Source of the DNA: Photobacterium sp. GJ3
Lineage (GTDB): Bacteria > Pseudomonadota > Gammaproteobacteria > Enterobacterales > Vibrionaceae
Direction: 5' to 3'
DNA: 64,000 bases
Assembly (NCBI RefSeq): GCF_018199995.1
Contig: NZ_CP073578.1
Location: forward strand, 2,852,001-2,916,000
Shown here: piece by piece, positions 55,017-64,000 of the stretch
Position numbering within the stretch: the first letter of the stretch is position 1
Layout: each line of letters begins with the position of its first letter
Translations under genes and position numbers: made by a program
Notes under the pieces: model-generated
Told to the model about the DNA's origin: nothing
The model's database searches: none
What the model saw: the letters and a program-made list of their open reading frames with translations, nothing else

Positions 55017-57275
55017 CTACAGTTCTCCTCCAAATAACAAATAAAACGAACTTAAATCTTCTGCAGTTTGGCCATATGCCAGAATAAACGGGCCAAACGG
55101 TGTCGTAATCCCCGTGAATATACTCCCGGCGTAATAGCCCGGCAGATCAGAAAACGATAAATCTGGATTGTTATATACCCCACCCCACTCCAGAGAGGTC
55201 CCCAGATAGACGGAAGAGTTAAACAAACCAAAGTCGTTATCCGTCAGGTGATAACGATACACCAACGCAGAGAACACTTTGTTATTACCGGACAGGCTGT
55301 TTTTAGGAATGCCGGACAGGTTCAGAAAACCACCCAGCTCTTTGGGATCGAGCCGCAGATCTTCATCCGAACTGACTTTCCCGTATTCCGCCTTTCCCAT
55401 CATGGTATGGCGACCAAAAGTATAGGCACCTTTCCATGCGAAATCGAAATGCAGTGCCGTATCCGATAAACGCTGCCCCTGAAAGGTCGCACTGTCGTCT
55501 GATGAAGCCACTTCAGCCAGCAGATAATGGCCTTCTTTCGGCAAGGTGAAGTCGTCCAGCGTGTCGAGATTATAACGAAGATACAGTCTGCGACTGCTGC
55601 GCTTTTCATTGCCGAGACGCAGGATCCCGGGAAACTCGGTTTCGCCATCACCAATCAGGTATCCCGCCCGGAATTCCTGCCACAAAGCTGGCTGCCAGCC
55701 AATCGAACCGTCCAGATGAAAATCACTGAACCGGGCTGCAATAAAGTCGTCGATATTCTTCAGATCCGGCTCTTCACCCGTGACCGTCACATTGGTATTG
55801 ATGACGTCATAATCAATACCCAGCACAGAAAACCACTCCTGATCGCTGGTAAAGGGAATATACAGCTCAGTCGCAATGCGTTTATCGGATCCATATTCGA
55901 GCTCGGTTCGCCACTCAGCCCCTTTTTCTGATAGTCCGGTTGCGGTCAGTGCCAGACCGATGGAGAAATCCGTATTGTTATCGAAGTCATCTTCCAGCGA
56001 GAAGCGCATATCAATAAAATTCGGCCCCCAACTTTTGGCTTTGACATCCAGAATCAGAATATGGCGCTCACCGAGGCGCTCAATGCGGTAATCCACCCGC
56101 TCAAACCGATCCAGGGCATAGAGATCACGAACACTTTTTTCCAGTTGCTCGGAATCAACTTTCATCCCAGGCTTGAGTTGCAAGCGTTCCAGCAACACTT
56201 CATTGGCATAAGGACTGTTGTTGATCAGCTCAATCTGATCAATCCGCCGCCTTTCCAGAAAATCCAGCTGCCGCCGGGCGGCTTGTTTTTGCTCGATATA
56301 ATCCTGATAGATCGTCGCACTGCCCAAAGCTGCCAGTTGCAGGCGCTGCATCTGGACCGTGTGATAACCGCTGTCGAACGCTTCCGGCATCCGGTTGAAA
56401 TCTGTGGTCGTGATCCCCTGAATATCCGGCCGCAGCAAAATATCCGCCTGCCCCAGCAGCGCTTCCTGCCTTGCGGCATTATCGCGTACCATAAAATCTG
56501 TGAGCTGATCCATCACCACCAGATAATCCGTCAGCTCATCCGCCGTTTTGAAATCGTTACTGATATCCACGGCGATCACTACATCGGCGCCCATCTCTTT
56601 CACCACAGAGATCGGCAGATTATTGGTGATCCCGCCATCCACCAGCAACTTGCCATCCAGCATCACCGGTGGCAGCAGTCCCGGCACCGACATACTGGCC
56701 TGCATCGCTTCCGCCAGATCGCCACCGGAAAGCACAACGGGTTTCAGATTTTCGATGTCCGTGGCGACAGCACGGAACGGAATGGGTAAGGTATCAAAGC
56801 TGGTCATCCAGGGCAGATTACCAGACGTGGTGCGCAGAATTTCACCCATGGTCTGCCCTTGAACAAAGCCTTTGGGCACTTTCACTTCCCAGAATTCGAC
56901 CCCGAGATCAGTGACGATCTGAAAACGGTCTTCCTGCTGTTTTTCACGGACCCGGCGCTCACTGCGCTTCACCCGGTCTTCGTAACCGGATGCCCAGTCG
57001 ACCGTATTCAGAATGGCTTCGATTTCATCCGCACTCATACCCGAAGCGTACAATCCGCCCACATAAGCGCCCATGCTGGTGCCGACGATGTAATCGACGG
57101 GGATTTGCAACTCTTCCAGAGCTTTGAGGACCCCGACATGGGCAGCCCCTTTTGCCCCTCCGCCCCCCAGCACAAGTCCGACGTGTATACGTTCAGCACT
57201 TTTTTGCGATGGCTGTGCTAAAGCAGCGGGAATCGCTGCCGATATCACAAGAAACAATGCAAGAAACCGAAACAT
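55017..57275 (-). CDS. Patatin-like phospholipase with outer-membrane barrel (type Vd autotransporter, PlpD-like)
   Basis: A 752-residue exported protein. Signal peptide 1-20 (ending ALA). The patatin domain (about 30-300) has the oxyanion loop GGGGAKGAAHVG, catalytic Ser67 in GTSMG and catalytic Asp213 in VDGGITNN, so it should be an active lipase. Next comes a POTRA-like module (about 320-400, PYANEVLLERLQLKPGMKV), then a BamA/Omp85-type barrel to the C-terminus. This layout defines type Vd secretion (PlpD of Pseudomonas). The lipase may be exposed or released at the surface. Stands alone, upstream of a chemoreceptor and downstream of acnB. Confidence 0.9.
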   Translation of the reverse strand: MFRFLALFLVISAAIPAALAQPSQKSAERIHVGLVLGGGGAKGAAHVGVLKALEELQIPVDYIVGTSMGAYVGGLYASGMSADEIEAILNTVDWASGYEDRVKRSERRVREKQQEDRFQIVTDLGVEFWEVKVPKGFVQGQTMGEILRTTSGNLPWMTSFDTLPIPFRAVATDIENLKPVVLSGGDLAEAMQASMSVPGLLPPVMLDGKLLVDGGITNNLPISVVKEMGADVVIAVDISNDFKTADELTDYLVVMDQLTDFMVRDNAARQEALLGQADILLRPDIQGITTTDFNRMPEAFDSGYHTVQMQRLQLAALGSATIYQDYIEQKQAARRQLDFLERRRIDQIELINNSPYANEVLLERLQLKPGMKVDSEQLEKSVRDLYALDRFERVDYRIERLGERHILILDVKAKSWGPNFIDMRFSLEDDFDNNTDFSIGLALTATGLSEKGAEWRTELEYGSDKRIATELYIPFTSDQEWFSVLGIDYDVINTNVTVTGEEPDLKNIDDFIAARFSDFHLDGSIGWQPALWQEFRAGYLIGDGETEFPGILRLGNEKRSSRRLYLRYNLDTLDDFTLPKEGHYLLAEVASSDDSATFQGQRLSDTALHFDFAWKGAYTFGRHTMMGKAEYGKVSSDEDLRLDPKELGGFLNLSGIPKNSLSGNNKVFSALVYRYHLTDNDFGLFNSSVYLGTSLEWGGVYNNPDLSFSDLPGYYAGSIFTGITTPFGPFILAYGQTAEDLSSFYLLFGGEL

Positions 57276-57304
57276 CCTTTTTTAAACACCACTTTGGTCA
57301 CGTG

Positions 57305-57324
57305 GCCAGTTCCAATAAACTGGC
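57305..57324. repeat. Small inverted repeat between the patatin and chemoreceptor genes
   Basis: GCCAGTT, CCAATA, AACTGGC: seven-base perfect arms in the divergent promoter region. A possible operator; nothing else supports it. Confidence 0.45.
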
Positions 57325-57390
57325 AAATAAATCACAACTAATCCGAACACTTATACCGCAGATATGTCGGTAGCAACAGAGAATTGATGC

Positions 57391-59304
57391 ATGAATATCA
57401 AGCACCTTTCCATCAGACAAAAGCTGACGCTGGCGATGAGTATCGCTGTCATCGCTTCCTGTGCACTGGTCAGCTATCTCAGTTTGAGTCAGTCACAACA
57501 AATTATTCAGTCCAGATTACTCACCAGTGAACTCCCCACCCGACTGACGCATTTTCGTGATCAGGTGGAATCAGAAGTGAAGCTTCTGCAAAATGCGACC
57601 GAGCAACTGGCGTCCAATCGCGCTACCCTCAAATTACTTGAACAACCCGTCAGTGACGCGGACAACCAGCAACTGGTCGATTTGCTCAATCAGCTCAAGG
57701 CGCAATACGGGCTGAATGATGCTTCGATTGCCAACCGGGACACCGGCGATTACTGGAACCAGAATGGCTTCCTGCGCCGCCTGAACCGCAATCAGGATAA
57801 CTGGTTTTTTGGTTTTCGTGACAGCAACGAGTCAAGAATGGTTCAGGTCTTCCGGGAAGCCAATGGCGAACTGAAACTCTTTGTCAATTTCCAGCAGATC
57901 AACGGCAAAGGAATGTCCGGTTTTTCCCGCTCTTTCAATGATATGGCGAACTTATTGTCTCAATTAAAATTAGAGCAGAGCGGTTTTGTTGTCCTGACTG
58001 ATGCCAAGGGTGTGATCCAGCTCGATCCCAACAACCGCAATCCAGACAAGTCTCGCTTAACCGACCGCTTCGGTGCCGACAGCCGGATTCTGCTCGAAAA
58101 GCAATCCTTTAACCTGTTCACGACAGAGCACAATGGCGAGCAACTGCTACTGGCTTCCAGCTATATTCCGTCCATGAACTGGTTTGTCATTGCGCAGGTG
58201 CCTGAACATGAAGTGTTTGCTGAACTGAATGAAACCCGGAATCACGTCATTTTACTGGTGATCCTGACCACGCTGGCCTTTATCGGTCTGGCTGTTTATC
58301 TGAGCCAGACCATTACCCGCCCGATTCAGCAGGCCGCCAACACCTTCCGTGAACTGGGTGAAGGCGATGGCGATCTAAGCCGGCGAATCCCGGTTTCCGG
58401 ACGAGATGAAATTGCACAGCTGGGCGAAGGCTTCAACGCCTTTGCCAACAAGATTCATGCACTGGTGGCCGACATTGCCAGCACCGGGACCGATCTGCGG
58501 GTTGCTGCAGAGCAGGTTTCTGAGCATGCACAGTCGACGCTCACGCACAGTCAGTATCAGCGGGATCGCACCGTGCAAGTCGCAACCGCGATTAATGAAA
58601 TGGGGGCAACGGTCAGCGAAATCGCCGGAAACGCCGCTTATGCTGCTGAATCAGCATCACAGGCAACCTCTGCCACCAGCAATGGTCAGCAGGTCGTTCT
58701 GAGTGCGCAGGACAGTATTGAACAGCTGGCCAGCGACATGAACAACATGGCCCGGGTCATCAGTGATCTGGCCGATAACACCGTAGCGATTGGCGGCATT
58801 CTGGAAGTCATTCGTGGGGTGTCGGAGCAAACCAACCTGCTGGCACTCAATGCCGCGATCGAAGCAGCCCGTGCCGGAGAACAGGGCCGTGGCTTTGCAG
58901 TGGTTGCTGAAGAAGTCCGTAATCTGGCCAGCCGGACAGCGAAATCAACGGATGAGATTCAGACCATGATTGACCGTCTGCAGCAGGAAGCACAGAACGC
59001 CGTTCAGGCAATGCAGAACAGTCAGCAGCTCACTGAAGCCGGGACGCAGGCGTCTCACGATGCCACCAAGGCTCTGCAGTTGATCAATGACCAAATCATG
59101 CAAATTTCGGATCTGAATACTCAGGTTGCGACCGCAACCGAAGAGCAATCCACTGTGGTCAGCGATATCAATATCAACATCGAAGATATCAACGAAAATA
59201 CCCAACGGACGTCCGAAACAGCCAACGAGATGGTCACAGCCAGCCAAAATCTGCACGCACTGTCAGTTCGTCTGGAGCGTATGGTCAGTAGTTTCAAACA
59301 GTAA
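57391..59304 (+). CDS. Methyl-accepting chemotaxis protein
   Basis: A 637-residue transmembrane chemoreceptor. TM1 about 12-32, periplasmic Cache-type sensor about 35-280 ([24 protein letters not shown]-like [15 protein letters not shown]), TM2 about 284-306, HAMP about 307-360 ([14 protein letters not shown]), then the coiled signalling domain with hairpin tip [20 protein letters not shown]. No C-terminal CheR pentapeptide is evident. Ligand unknown. Intact, in contrast to the receptor at 14.8 kb. Confidence 0.94.
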   Translation: MNIKHLSIRQKLTLAMSIAVIASCALVSYLSLSQSQQIIQSRLLTSELPTRLTHFRDQVESEVKLLQNATEQLASNRATLKLLEQPVSDADNQQLVDLLNQLKAQYGLNDASIANRDTGDYWNQNGFLRRLNRNQDNWFFGFRDSNESRMVQVFREANGELKLFVNFQQINGKGMSGFSRSFNDMANLLSQLKLEQSGFVVLTDAKGVIQLDPNNRNPDKSRLTDRFGADSRILLEKQSFNLFTTEHNGEQLLLASSYIPSMNWFVIAQVPEHEVFAELNETRNHVILLVILTTLAFIGLAVYLSQTITRPIQQAANTFRELGEGDGDLSRRIPVSGRDEIAQLGEGFNAFANKIHALVADIASTGTDLRVAAEQVSEHAQSTLTHSQYQRDRTVQVATAINEMGATVSEIAGNAAYAAESASQATSATSNGQQVVLSAQDSIEQLASDMNNMARVISDLADNTVAIGGILEVIRGVSEQTNLLALNAAIEAARAGEQGRGFAVVAEEVRNLASRTAKSTDEIQTMIDRLQQEAQNAVQAMQNSQQLTEAGTQASHDATKALQLINDQIMQISDLNTQVATATEEQSTVVSDININIEDINENTQRTSETANEMVTASQNLHALSVRLERMVSSFKQ

Positions 59305-59456
59305 TCAGTTTTTACAGCCTCTGATACGAGCCCTGAACACTCCTCCGCCATCACACATGGAAGGAGGAGCAAAAGCGGCGAGCCTCTGCGCCCTTCGCTG
59401 GCATCTTTCGCCACAAGACAGCAGGCACCGAAAGCCATAACCCAGGCTCAGAACGT

Positions 59457-59483
59457 AAAAAAGCGCCCGATGGGCGCTTTTTT
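59457..59483. terminator. Bidirectional terminator between chemoreceptor and lpd
   Basis: AAAAAAGCGCCC, GAT, GGGCGCTTTTTT: a strong stem flanked by A and T runs, 24 bases after the lpd stop. Confidence 0.9.
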
Positions 59484-59507
59484 CATGCGTTCAGAAAAGG
59501 TAAGAAC

Positions 59508-60932
59508 TTACTTTTTCTTCTTCGCTTTTGCGTTTGGCAGGTCAGTGATCGAACCTTCGAACACTTCCGCAGCCAGACCAACAGACTCGTGCAGAGTCGG
59601 GTGCGCGTGGATGGTCAGCGCGATGTCTTCAGCATCACAGCCCATCTCGATTGCCAGACCGATTTCGCCCAGCAGCTCACCACCGTTGGTACCCACAATG
59701 GCACCACCGATGACGCGGTTGGTGTCTTTGTCGAAGATCATCTTCGTCATACCGTCGGCACAGTCAGAAGCAATCGCACGGCCAGAGGCTGCCCATGGGA
59801 AGGTTGCAACTTCGTAGTTGATGCCTTCTGCTTTCGCTTCTTTCTCAGTCTTACCCACCCAAGCCACTTCTGGCTCAGTGTACGCAATAGAAGGAATGAC
59901 TTTCGGGTCGAAGTAATGCTTCTTACCGGCAATCACTTCAGCAGCCACGTGACCTTCATGCACACCTTTGTGCGCCAGCATTGGCTGACCCACAACGTCG
60001 CCGATTGCGAAGATGTGTGGGACGTTGGTCCGCATTTGCTTGTCAGTGTTGATGAAACCACGCTCATCAACAGCAACACCCGCTTTCTCAGCGTCGATCA
60101 GCTTACCGTTTGGTGTACGGCCAATCGCAACCAGAACTGCATCATAACGAACAGGCTCAGCAGGTGCTTTCTTGCCTTCCATTGAAACGTAGATGCCGTC
60201 TTCCTTCGCTTCAACCGCAGTCACTTTGGTTTCCAGCATCAGGTTGAACTTCTTGCTGATACGCTTGGTGAAAACTTTCACGATGTCTTTGTCTGCCGCA
60301 GGGATCACCTGGTCAAACATTTCAACCACGTCGATCTGAGAGCCCAGTGCATCATACACAGTCCCCATTTCCAGACCGATGATACCGCCACCCATGACCA
60401 GCAGTTTCTCAGGAACTTCTTTCAGTTCCAGCGCGTCTGTGGAGTCCCAGATACGTGGGTCTTCATGCGGGATAAATGGCAGCTCGATCGGACGAGAACC
60501 TGCAGCGATGATCGCGTTATCGAAGTTCACTGTGGTAGCTTCTTCGCCTTCAACAACGATGGTGTTCGGACCGGTAAATTTACCGTAACCGTTCACAACC
60601 GTCACTTTACGCATTTTCGCCATACCACCCAGACCGCCAGTCAGCTGGTTGATGACTTTTTCTTTCCAGATGCGGATCTTGTTGATGTCAGTTTGCGGCT
60701 CACCGAAGACCACGCCGTGCTCAGCCATGGCTTTTGCTTCTTCGATGACTTTCGCGACGTGCAGCAGTGCTTTCGATGGGATACAACCCACGTTCAGGCA
60801 CACGCCACCCAGCGTGCTGTATTTTTCAATCAGAACCGTTTCCAGACCTAAGTCTGCGCAACGGAAAGCGGCAGAGTAACCGGCAGGACCTGAGCCTAGA
60901 ACTACGACCTGGGCTTTAATTTCTTTACTCAT
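59508..60932 (-). CDS. lpd: Dihydrolipoyl dehydrogenase (E3)
   Basis: FAD enzyme that reoxidises dihydrolipoamide in the pyruvate and 2-oxoglutarate dehydrogenase complexes. It is 474 residues. FAD motif VVLGSGPAGYSAA, redox-active Cys45/Cys50 in GGVCLNVGCIPSK, NAD motif MGGGIIGLEMGTVY, and the His-Glu pair in HAHPTLHES. Lys-rich C-terminus (AKAKKKK). Last gene of aceEF-lpd, 186 bases after aceF with a hairpin between. Confidence 0.98.
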   Translation of the reverse strand: MSKEIKAQVVVLGSGPAGYSAAFRCADLGLETVLIEKYSTLGGVCLNVGCIPSKALLHVAKVIEEAKAMAEHGVVFGEPQTDINKIRIWKEKVINQLTGGLGGMAKMRKVTVVNGYGKFTGPNTIVVEGEEATTVNFDNAIIAAGSRPIELPFIPHEDPRIWDSTDALELKEVPEKLLVMGGGIIGLEMGTVYDALGSQIDVVEMFDQVIPAADKDIVKVFTKRISKKFNLMLETKVTAVEAKEDGIYVSMEGKKAPAEPVRYDAVLVAIGRTPNGKLIDAEKAGVAVDERGFINTDKQMRTNVPHIFAIGDVVGQPMLAHKGVHEGHVAAEVIAGKKHYFDPKVIPSIAYTEPEVAWVGKTEKEAKAEGINYEVATFPWAASGRAIASDCADGMTKMIFDKDTNRVIGGAIVGTNGGELLGEIGLAIEMGCDAEDIALTIHAHPTLHESVGLAAEVFEGSITDLPNAKAKKKK

Positions 60933-61074
60933 TATTGACCTCGTTGTAAGTCATCTATCCCTAAACTGGCTGTAAGGCAGAATGCGTTATTTTTTATTTT
61001 CAGACCGCGCAACAGTTTACAGACCTGTTATCACCCTGAAAAGGAAAATGGCATTCCCTGTGAGCCAGGCAACA

Positions 61075-61103
61075 ATTCCTTGCCCGTCATACGGGCAAGG
61101 AAT
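61075..61103. repeat. 12-base-pair hairpin between aceF and lpd
   Basis: ATTCCTTGCCCG, TCATA, CGGGCAAGGAAT: perfect arms, 15 bases after the aceF stop. It lacks a T tail on the leftward strand (AATTGTTG follows), so RNA stabilisation or processing is as likely as termination. Confidence 0.75.
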
Positions 61104-61118
61104 CTCGGGTCATACCTT

Positions 61119-63008
61119 TTACAGCACCAGGCGACGAATGTCGGACAGCATGCCATTCAGGTAAGTAATGAAGCGTGCACCTTCTGCACCATCGATCACA
61201 CGGTGATCGTAAGACAGTGACAGTGGCAGCATCAGGCGAGGTTCAAAGTCCTTGCCGTTCCAAACAGGTTTCATCTCAGACTTAGACACACCCAGGATGC
61301 CGACTTCCGGTGCATTCACGATTGGTGTGAATGCAGTACCACCCAGGCCACCCAGGCTTGAGATGGTGAAGCAGCCGCCCTGCATGTCTGCAGCCGTCAG
61401 TTTACCTGCACGCGCTTTCTTAGAAACAACCATCAGTTCTTCAGACAGCTCGTAGATGCCTTTCTTGTTCACATCTTTGAACACTGGCACAACCAGGCCG
61501 TTTGGCGTGTCTACCGCGATACCAACGTTCACGTATTTCTTCAGGATCAGGCTCTCACCGTCTTCAGACAGAGAAGAGTTGAACGCAGGGAAGGCTTCCA
61601 GCGCCTTCGCAACAGCTTTCATGATGAACACCAGCGGGGTGATCTTCATGCCTGAATCTTTCTTCGCTTCGATGGCATTCTGCTCTTTACGGAATGCTTC
61701 CAGCGCCGTGATATCAGCGTTATCCCACTGAGTCACATGCGGGATCATCACCCAGTTACGGTGCAGGTTCGCGCCAGAGATCTTCTTGATGCGAGACAGT
61801 GGCTGAACTTCAGTGTCACCGAACTTGCTGAAATCAACTTTCGGCCAAGGCAGCAGACCCAGAGCGGCGCCGTCGCCTTTACCAGATGCCGCAGCACCAG
61901 ATTCCAGACGCTTCAGTGCTTCTTTCACGTAGCTCTGTACGTCTTCTTTCAGAACGCGGTTCTTACGGCCAGTGCCTTTGACTTTCGCCAGGTTCACGCC
62001 GAATTCACGCGCCAGACGACGCACAACCGGAGACGCGTGAGCATACTCGTTGTTTTCAACGAAATCGCCAGTCGCTGCTGGTGCTTCTGCTTTCGCAGCC
62101 GGTGCGGCTGCAGGCGCTGCCGCTGGAGCTGGTGCGGCTGCCTGAGGCGCTGCCGCTGAGGCTGCACCGGCAACTTCGAACACCATGATCAGAGAGCCGG
62201 TTGACACTTTGTCGCCCGTCGCGATCTTGATTTCTTTCACTTTACCTGCGAATGGTGCAGGAACTTCCATTGAAGCTTTGTCGCCTTCCACAGTGATCAG
62301 AGATTGCTCTTCTTCCACCATGTCGCCAACTGCAACCATGATTTCAGTGACTTCAACTTCGTCGCCACCGATATCCGGTACGTTCACTTCTTTGTCAGCC
62401 GCGGCTGCTGGTGCAGCTGCAGCTGCAGGCGCTGCTTCAGCAACTGGCGCCGGTGCCGCTGCACCAGAACCTGCCACTTCGAACACCATGATCAGAGAGC
62501 CAGTAGACACTTTGTCACCGGAAGCGATCTTGATTTCTTTCACGGTACCTGCGAATGGCGCAGGCACTTCCATCGACGCTTTGTCGCCTTCAACCGTAAT
62601 CAGAGACTGCTCTTCTGACACGCTGTCGCCAACAGCAACCATGATTTCAGTGACTTCAACTTCGTCGCCACCGATATCCGGTACGTGAACTTCTTTCAGT
62701 TCAGCAGCGGCTGGTGCTGCAGGGGCTGCGGCCGATGCTGCTTCTGCAGCTGGCGCAGGTGCAGCCGCGGCTGCACCCTCTGCTTCAAACACCATGATCA
62801 AAGAACCGGTCGATACTTTGTCGCCCGCAACCACTTTGATCTCTTTGACAGTACCCGCTTGAGAAGCAGGCACTTCCATAGACGCTTTGTCACCTTCAAC
62901 AGTGATCAGCGACTGTTCTTCTTCGATCTTGTCGCCAACGCTGACCAGGATCTCAGTAACTTCAACCTCATCAGCACCGATGTCTGGTACAAAAATTTCG
63001 ATTGCCAT
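61119..63008 (-). CDS. aceF: Pyruvate dehydrogenase E2, dihydrolipoyl acetyltransferase
   Basis: Core of the pyruvate dehydrogenase complex, moving acetyl groups to CoA. It is 629 residues (630 in E. coli). Three tandem lipoyl domains, each with [10 protein letters not shown] and lipoyl lysines at 41, 143 and 244, are joined by Ala/Pro-rich linkers. Next come the E1/E3-binding domain (about 330-365, [19 protein letters not shown]) and the catalytic domain ending with [13 protein letters not shown] (His602). The lipoyl repeats make the DNA internally repetitive (about 62.2-63.0 kb). It lies 12 bases after aceE. Confidence 0.98.
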   Translation of the reverse strand: MAIEIFVPDIGADEVEVTEILVSVGDKIEEEQSLITVEGDKASMEVPASQAGTVKEIKVVAGDKVSTGSLIMVFEAEGAAAAAPAPAAEAASAAAPAAPAAAELKEVHVPDIGGDEVEVTEIMVAVGDSVSEEQSLITVEGDKASMEVPAPFAGTVKEIKIASGDKVSTGSLIMVFEVAGSGAAAPAPVAEAAPAAAAAPAAAADKEVNVPDIGGDEVEVTEIMVAVGDMVEEEQSLITVEGDKASMEVPAPFAGKVKEIKIATGDKVSTGSLIMVFEVAGAASAAAPQAAAPAPAAAPAAAPAAKAEAPAATGDFVENNEYAHASPVVRRLAREFGVNLAKVKGTGRKNRVLKEDVQSYVKEALKRLESGAAASGKGDGAALGLLPWPKVDFSKFGDTEVQPLSRIKKISGANLHRNWVMIPHVTQWDNADITALEAFRKEQNAIEAKKDSGMKITPLVFIMKAVAKALEAFPAFNSSLSEDGESLILKKYVNVGIAVDTPNGLVVPVFKDVNKKGIYELSEELMVVSKKARAGKLTAADMQGGCFTISSLGGLGGTAFTPIVNAPEVGILGVSKSEMKPVWNGKDFEPRLMLPLSLSYDHRVIDGAEGARFITYLNGMLSDIRRLVL

Positions 63009-63020
63009 GTTTATTGCCTC

Positions 63021-64000
63021 TTACGCGTAAAGCGGGTTGATCTTGTCTGCGTCAATGTTGAATTTCTTGATTGCTTCTGCAACAACAGATTTCTCAACAT
63101 CACCGCGCTTCGCCAGCTCAGTCAGCGCTGCAACAACCACGTAACCAGCGTTCACTTCGAAGTGACGACGCAGGTTTTCACGGCTGTCAGAGCGGCCAAA
63201 GCCATCAGTACCCAGAACCTTGTAAGATTCAGCCGGGATGAAAGCACGAACCTGATCCGCGTAGTTTTTCATGTAGTCAGTTGCTGCGATTGCTGGCTCA
63301 GTCCCCATCACTTCAGCGATGTAAGCGACTTTCTGCTCAGCTTCTGGATGCAGCATGTTGAAGCGTTCTGCGTCCTGACCGTCACGAGCCAGCTCGTTGA
63401 ACGAGGTCACAGAGAACACGTCAGATGCAACGCCGTAGTCGTCACTCAGGATTTGAGCGGCTTTACGCACTTCGTTCATGATGGTACCGGAGCTCAGCAG
63501 CTGAACTTTCGATGTCGCACCCGCGTAAGATTCCAGCTTGTAGATACCCTTACGGATACCTGCTTCAGCGCCTTCTGGCATTGCTGGCATCGCATAGTTT
63601 TCGTTCATCAGCGTCAGGTAGTAGAACACGTTCTCCTGCTCGCCGTACATGCGACGGATACCGTCTTGCATGATGACTGCAACTTCGTATGCGAAAGTTG
63701 GATCGTAAGAAATACAGTTCGGGATGGTGTTTGCCATGATGTGGCTGTGACCATCTTCGTGCTGCAGACCTTCACCGTTCAGGGTTGTACGACCCGCAGT
63801 TGCACCCAGCAGGAAGCCGCGTGCCTGTTGGTCACCCGCCATCCACGCCATGTCGCCAACACGTTGGAAGCCGAACATTGAGTAGTAGATGTAGAACGGA
63901 ATCATTGGCAGGTCGTTGGTGCTGTAAGAGGTTGCCGCAGCGACCCACGAAGACATCGCACCCAGCTCGTTAATCCCTTCCTGCAGAACCTGACCTGCTG
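63021..64000 (-). CDS. aceE: Pyruvate dehydrogenase E1 component (5' part cut by window edge)
   Basis: C-terminal 325 or so residues of the homodimeric, thiamine-diphosphate-dependent E1. The frame is open to the window edge: upstream of the first internal ATG (63956) it reads AGQVLQEGINELGA, matching E. coli AceE. Further motifs are ATSYSTNDLPMIPFYIYYSM, GRTTLNGEGLQHEDGHSH and GFGRSDSRENLRRHFE. It ends NIDADKINPLYA. The N-terminal two thirds, the pdhR gene and the promoter lie outside. Confidence 0.98.
   Translation of the reverse strand, partial: AGQVLQEGINELGAMSSWVAAATSYSTNDLPMIPFYIYYSMFGFQRVGDMAWMAGDQQARGFLLGATAGRTTLNGEGLQHEDGHSHIMANTIPNCISYDPTFAYEVAVIMQDGIRRMYGEQENVFYYLTLMNENYAMPAMPEGAEAGIRKGIYKLESYAGATSKVQLLSSGTIMNEVRKAAQILSDDYGVASDVFSVTSFNELARDGQDAERFNMLHPEAEQKVAYIAEVMGTEPAIAATDYMKNYADQVRAFIPAESYKVLGTDGFGRSDSRENLRRHFEVNAGYVVVAALTELAKRGDVEKSVVAEAIKKFNIDADKINPLYA

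Noticed and set aside
62685-63881. Long rightward open frame (398 codons) across aceF/aceE
   Set aside because: A low-complexity, Cys/His/Phe-rich shadow of the lipoyl repeats and E1 coding sequence.

Overview
This window looks like a chromosomal segment of a marine gammaproteobacterium of the Vibrionaceae, most likely Photobacterium or a close relative. The evidence is a HapR/LuxR/LitR quorum-sensing regulator with a Qrr-pairing site in its leader, a Vibrio-type pilT-pilU/yggS/proC/yggT/DUF4426 block, a chitin-active secreted oxidase, and tandem tRNA arrays. Genus is an inference; no rRNA or phylogenetic marker was compared.

Layout. (1) 1-12.2 kb: twitching ATPases pilU (cut by the window edge) and pilT, then yggS-proC-yggT-yggU, a DUF4426 protein, rdgB-hemW, glsB, trmB, mutY, an unrecognised secreted protein, yggX and mltC. 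Apart from the extra gene this resembles the 66-minute region of E. coli. (2) 12.4-13.1 kb: a seven-gene tRNA array (Phe, Asn, Thr, Phe, Asn, Phe, Asn). (3) 13.4-25.2 kb: an accessory block with a chitin-active LPMO, a chemoreceptor, and a leftward run of a periplasmic S9 peptidase, a heme-type TonB receptor, a secreted GlyGly-CTERM metalloprotease and two DUF1566 proteins. (4) 25.6-25.95 kb: a second tRNA array (Phe, Asn, Thr), so the accessory block lies between direct repeats. (5) 26.2-64 kb: an HD-GYP phosphodiesterase, then a long block matching the 3-minute region of E. coli: mrcB, hrpB, thpR, sfsA, dksA, gluQ, pcnB, folK, panB, panC, yadH, yadG, can, an IS4-like insertion, hpt, hapR, fbpCBA, amtB-glnK, yacL, a glycerate kinase, acnB, a patatin autotransporter, a chemoreceptor and lpd-aceF-aceE (aceE cut by the window edge).

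Main biological point. The S9 peptidase, TonB receptor, metalloprotease and DUF1566 genes read as one transcription block. At its head is a good CRP site at about -41, a -10 box, and a Fur box matching 15 of 19 consensus positions just downstream. I infer an iron-repressed, CRP-activated system that digests extracellular (heme?) protein and imports the products.

Data-quality point. Four protein genes (chemoreceptor at 15.3 kb, TonB receptor at 22.5 kb, yadH at 39.5 kb, glycerate kinase at 51.3 kb) and one tRNA-Asn each lack exactly one base in a C or G run. This pattern suggests homopolymer undercalls in the assembly rather than five independent mutations.
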